From DATMRF01 sp035566435 (lineage in GTDB: Bacteria; Verrucomicrobiota; Verrucomicrobiia; Limisphaerales; UBA8199), in assembly GCA_035566435.1 (NCBI GenBank), contig DATMRF010000143.1, positions 1 through 64,000 of the forward strand: 64,000 nt of DNA, read 5' to 3'. Position numbers and translations under genes: made by a program. The notes under the pieces were generated by a model, which was given only the letters and a program-made list of their open reading frames with translations, made no database searches and had not been told where the DNA came from. Positions 61,020-64,000 of the stretch are shown here, one piece after another; the first letter of the stretch is position 1; each line of letters begins with the position of its first letter.

Positions 61020-63725
61020 ATGAGACTCACCTTTCAACTTCGTTTTCACACCACGTTCGGCCAATCGTTGTGGCTCATCGGCGATCATGACGTCCTCGGC
61101 GAAGGTCAGGTCGAGCACGCGCTCCCACTCCAGTACCTCAACGACCAGTGCTGGCAGACTAGCCTCGTGCTCCCCGAACCAGCCGTGCCCAATGCGGACA
61201 TCGGCTACCACTACATCCTTCGAAATCCCGACAGCTCTACGATCGAGGATTGGGACCAGGGCCGTGTGGTCAATCTCTCCCGCCTTAATTCAGAGCAGGT
61301 CCTCATCATTGATTCGTGGAACGATCCCGCGTATGTCGAAAACGTCTTCTACACCGAGCCATTCAAAGCCATCTTGCTTAAGCCCAACTGGACTGACCTT
61401 CACCTCCCTGCCCCGCCGACGGCTACTCATACGTTCAGGGTGAAGACTCCGCTGCTCACCAAAGGGCGGACCGTTTGCCTGTTGGGCGACGGACCCGTCC
61501 TGGGCAACTGGAACCCCGACCAGCCCGTTTTGTTGAGCCGGCAAGTGGATGAGGATTTCTTCACCGCACAGTTGGACCTCAGCCAGCAGGCATTTCCCAT
61601 CGCCTACAAGTACGGCATCTATGACCTCGAGCGGGAGGCGTTCGTTCGCTACGAAGACGGCGCGAATCGCACTGTACACGACACTATCGCTCCCCATAAA
61701 CAAACCATCGTGAACGACGGTTTCGCCGCGCTTCCGGCGACCTCGTGGAAAGGCGCCGGGGTCGCCGTTCCGGTGTTCGGTTTGCGAAGTCAACACGGCT
61801 TCGGCGTCGGCGAATTTGCTGATCTCAAAATGCTGGCGGACTGGTGCGCGCAAACCGGCTTAAAGCTTATCCAGGTGCTGCCGGTCAACGACACCACTGC
61901 AACGCACACGTGGACAGATTCCTATCCCTACGCGGCCATCTCGGCGTTCGCACTGCACCCGCTCTATTTGAGCCTCCACCAGGTCGGCGGCGATCGGCAC
62001 AAGGAGTTATTAGATCGTTTGGAACCTGAAAGGCAGCGGTTAAATGCCCTCCCAACCGTGGACTACCAGGCGGTTCTAAGGGCCAAACTTGATTTTCTGC
62101 AACAAATCTATCCTCTTGAGAGGGCCCAAACGTTGAAGCGCAACGACTATCGACGGTTCTTCGACCAAAACAAACACTGGCTGACGCCTTACGCTGTGTT
62201 CTGTTACCTCCGGGACAAGCATGGCACGGCTGATTTCAATCAGTGGCCATCAAACCGGCAATACCAGGCAGACGAAGTCGCCCTGCTGGCAGCCGAAGGC
62301 TCCACCCCCTCTCACGACATCGCGTTCAACTACTTCGTCCAATTCCATCTCCACCTCCAATTACAGGAGGCCACTCAATACGCGCACGCTAAAGGCGTAA
62401 TCTTGAAAGGTGATATTCCCATCGGCGTCTATCGCTACGGCGCGGATGCCTGGCAGGCGCCCGAGCTGTTTAATCTCGATGTCCAGGCAGGCGCCCCGCC
62501 GGATGCGTTTTCGGCCAAGGGCCAGAACTGGGGCTTCCCCACGTATAATTGGCCGCGAATGGAGGCAGCCGGCTTCGCCTGGTGGCGGCACCGCTTCGAG
62601 CAAATGGCCTGTTATTTCGATGCCTTCCGCATCGACCATATCCTCGGTTTTTTCCGAATCTGGAGCATCCCGATGCATGCGGTGGAAGGCATCCTGGGTT
62701 ACTTCGTCCCCGCGCTGCCGCTCCACCTCAATGAATTCAGCCTCCGCGGCATTTGGTTCGATCGCGACCGCTATGGTAAACCCTACATCACCGACCGGGT
62801 GCTCTCAGAGTTATTTGGCCCCGACCACCAAATCGTAAAGGACGATTTTCTTTTTTCTGAGGGGTCTGCCGGTTACAACCTGCGACCGGAGTTTGCGACC
62901 CAACGCCAGGTCGAGCGGTATTTTGCCGCGCTCGAAGCCAGCGACCGCAACGCGAAACTCAAGCAAGGCCTTTTTGACCTCATCAGCAACGTTATCCTCC
63001 TCGAGGTGGAAGGCTCGCAAGGCCAGCAATACCATTTCCGGCTCGGTATCGAAACGACTTCTTCGTTTCAAAACCTCGACGCGCAGACGCGCGCGCAACT
63101 CCAGGACCTTTACGTCGATTATTTTTTCCGCCGCCAGGACGATTTTTGGAAGCAGCAAGCGCTGCGAAAGTTGCCGGCTTTGAAGCGAGTCACGAACATG
63201 CTCGTTTGCGGAGAGGACCTGGGCATGGTGCCGGCTTGCGTACCCGAGGTGATGACCCAACTCGGACTGCTGAGCCTGGAAATCCAGCGCATGCCCAAAG
63301 CGCTCGGCCAGGAGTTTTCCCGTCCCAAAGACGCGCCCTACTTGAGCGTCGTGACTCCCTCCACCCACGACATGAGCACCATGCGCGGGTGGTGGAGAGA
63401 GGACCGGAACTTGATCCGGAAATTCTACCACCAGGAATTGGGTCAGCCCGGAGACGCACCTGAGGAATGCGAACCTTGGCTGAACAAAGCGATCGTATCA
63501 CAGCATCTGGAGTCTCCGGCCATGTGGAGCATCTTCCAGTTGCAGGACTTGCTCGGCATGGACGACCGACTGCGCCGGGACCATCCCGAGGACGAGCGCA
63601 TCAATGTCCCTGCCAACCCTAACAATTATTGGCGGTATCGAATGCACTTGACGCTCGAAAGTCTCCTTCGCGAGCAAGCATTTAACGACGGACTCAAAAA
63701 CTCTATCACCGAGAGTGAGAGGTAA
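61020..63725 (+). CDS. malQ: 4-alpha-glucanotransferase, CBM20-CBM20-GH77
   Basis: A 901-residue amylomaltase that transfers maltosyl or longer glucan chains between donors. Two N-terminal CBM20-type starch-binding modules cover about 1-115 and 120-235 (the second with LLGDGPVLGNWNP). The GH77 barrel follows from about 245 (VPVFGLRSQHGFGVGEFADL), with Asp539 as nucleophile (FRIDH), Glu732 as acid/base (VCGEDLGM) and Asp784 (THDMSTM). Domain order and length match plant DPE2 and its bacterial relatives, which act on maltose and branched glucans. The ATG at 61020 is used; the GTG at 60963 adds residues without a known domain. It is probably cytoplasmic, having no signal peptide. Confidence 0.93.
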   Translation: MRLTFQLRFHTTFGQSLWLIGDHDVLGEGQVEHALPLQYLNDQCWQTSLVLPEPAVPNADIGYHYILRNPDSSTIEDWDQGRVVNLSRLNSEQVLIIDSWNDPAYVENVFYTEPFKAILLKPNWTDLHLPAPPTATHTFRVKTPLLTKGRTVCLLGDGPVLGNWNPDQPVLLSRQVDEDFFTAQLDLSQQAFPIAYKYGIYDLEREAFVRYEDGANRTVHDTIAPHKQTIVNDGFAALPATSWKGAGVAVPVFGLRSQHGFGVGEFADLKMLADWCAQTGLKLIQVLPVNDTTATHTWTDSYPYAAISAFALHPLYLSLHQVGGDRHKELLDRLEPERQRLNALPTVDYQAVLRAKLDFLQQIYPLERAQTLKRNDYRRFFDQNKHWLTPYAVFCYLRDKHGTADFNQWPSNRQYQADEVALLAAEGSTPSHDIAFNYFVQFHLHLQLQEATQYAHAKGVILKGDIPIGVYRYGADAWQAPELFNLDVQAGAPPDAFSAKGQNWGFPTYNWPRMEAAGFAWWRHRFEQMACYFDAFRIDHILGFFRIWSIPMHAVEGILGYFVPALPLHLNEFSLRGIWFDRDRYGKPYITDRVLSELFGPDHQIVKDDFLFSEGSAGYNLRPEFATQRQVERYFAALEASDRNAKLKQGLFDLISNVILLEVEGSQGQQYHFRLGIETTSSFQNLDAQTRAQLQDLYVDYFFRRQDDFWKQQALRKLPALKRVTNMLVCGEDLGMVPACVPEVMTQLGLLSLEIQRMPKALGQEFSRPKDAPYLSVVTPSTHDMSTMRGWWREDRNLIRKFYHQELGQPGDAPEECEPWLNKAIVSQHLESPAMWSIFQLQDLLGMDDRLRRDHPEDERINVPANPNNYWRYRMHLTLESLLREQAFNDGLKNSITESER

Positions 63726-63789
63726 TATGGAGGCCGAGCCCGACCGGGCGCCGCCTCATTCACATTCCCAGATCATTCTCTGGAATAGC

Positions 63790-64000
63790 TCAATTCCCGC
63801 CGCATGGGCTTTCCAGCTCGACAGCGCCAACGGCAGCCAGCTTGGTGACCTTCACGCGGAAATCTTGCGGCCCTCGTTCGACATATTCCCAAGTGAAAGC
63901 GCCTGGAAATTCGGCCTCGAACTGGTAGCGCAGCGGCACCGGGTCATGGTCGTTGAGCGGAATAAAGTGATCTCCCACCGCGAGGTTGAACCAGCTCTTC
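63790..64000 (-). CDS. Partial gene running off the right edge, unrecognised
   Basis: The last 70 or so codons of a minus-strand gene that enters from the right edge; the frame stays open to base 64000. It reads KSWFNLAVGDHFIPLNDHDP, then LRYQFEAEFPGAFTWEYVER and FRVKVTKLAAVGAVELESP before the stop at 63790. It looks like a genuine soluble beta-rich C-terminus. It converges on malQ with a 64-base gap. I do not recognise the family. Confidence 0.55.
   Translation of the reverse strand, partial: KSWFNLAVGDHFIPLNDHDPVPLRYQFEAEFPGAFTWEYVERGPQDFRVKVTKLAAVGAVELESPCGGN

Overview
The window looks like chromosomal DNA from a member of the Verrucomicrobiota, probably of the Pedosphaera/Limisphaerales type. 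This is inferred from high GC, several large secreted proteins that share a C-terminal module ending in RFYR, a fused secDF gene, ECF sigma factors with C-terminal membrane segments next to pseudopilin genes, many glycoside hydrolases, and short dispersed palindromes in intergenic DNA. No rRNA, tRNA, CRISPR array, transposase or integrase gene was recognised.

Layout. 0-7 kb: two paralogous ABC-2 type permeases, a small lipoprotein and a large secreted protein, all on the minus strand. 7-11 kb: a rhodanese, a GNAT/class V aminotransferase fusion coupled to a frameshifted plsY, and a Gfo/Idh/MocA oxidoreductase. 11-13.4 kb: the primary sigma factor rpoD behind a good promoter. 13.5-22.5 kb: a sugar-uptake and glycosidase block (GH172-like protein, periplasmic sugar-binding lipoprotein, permease, a MetE-like zinc methyltransferase, a GH78 rhamnosidase). 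22.8-29.7 kb: a subtilase-like protease with an altered triad and a 13-repeat propeller-like protein facing it. 30-32.6 kb: a BamE-like lipoprotein, a pseudopilin, a Pro-rich protein and a membrane-tailed ECF sigma factor.

32.7-34.6 kb holds four small unrelated minus-strand genes separated by attC-like imperfect inverted repeats. It reads as a cluster of integron cassettes without a visible integrase. 35.3-38.4 kb encodes a 1006-residue membrane coiled-coil protein, followed by a gene-free stretch with five TGACGGGT repeats around an AT-rich hairpin. 38.9-46.6 kb is a second carbohydrate block on one strand: two beta-helix proteins, a GH2 enzyme and a GH127-like beta-L-arabinofuranosidase. 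Together with GH78 these fit degradation of pectin or arabinogalactan side chains.

46.7-57.6 kb is housekeeping: recJ, terC, secDF and yajC in one minus-strand operon, a divergent hybrid histidine kinase, proS and an FAH-family gene. 57.8-63.7 kb is an alpha-glucan block: a secreted GH13 amylase, an MFS (SLC45-like) sugar transporter and a CBM20-CBM20-GH77 4-alpha-glucanotransferase. These would cut malto-oligosaccharides outside the cytoplasm, import them and rearrange them inside. A partial unrecognised gene runs off the right edge.
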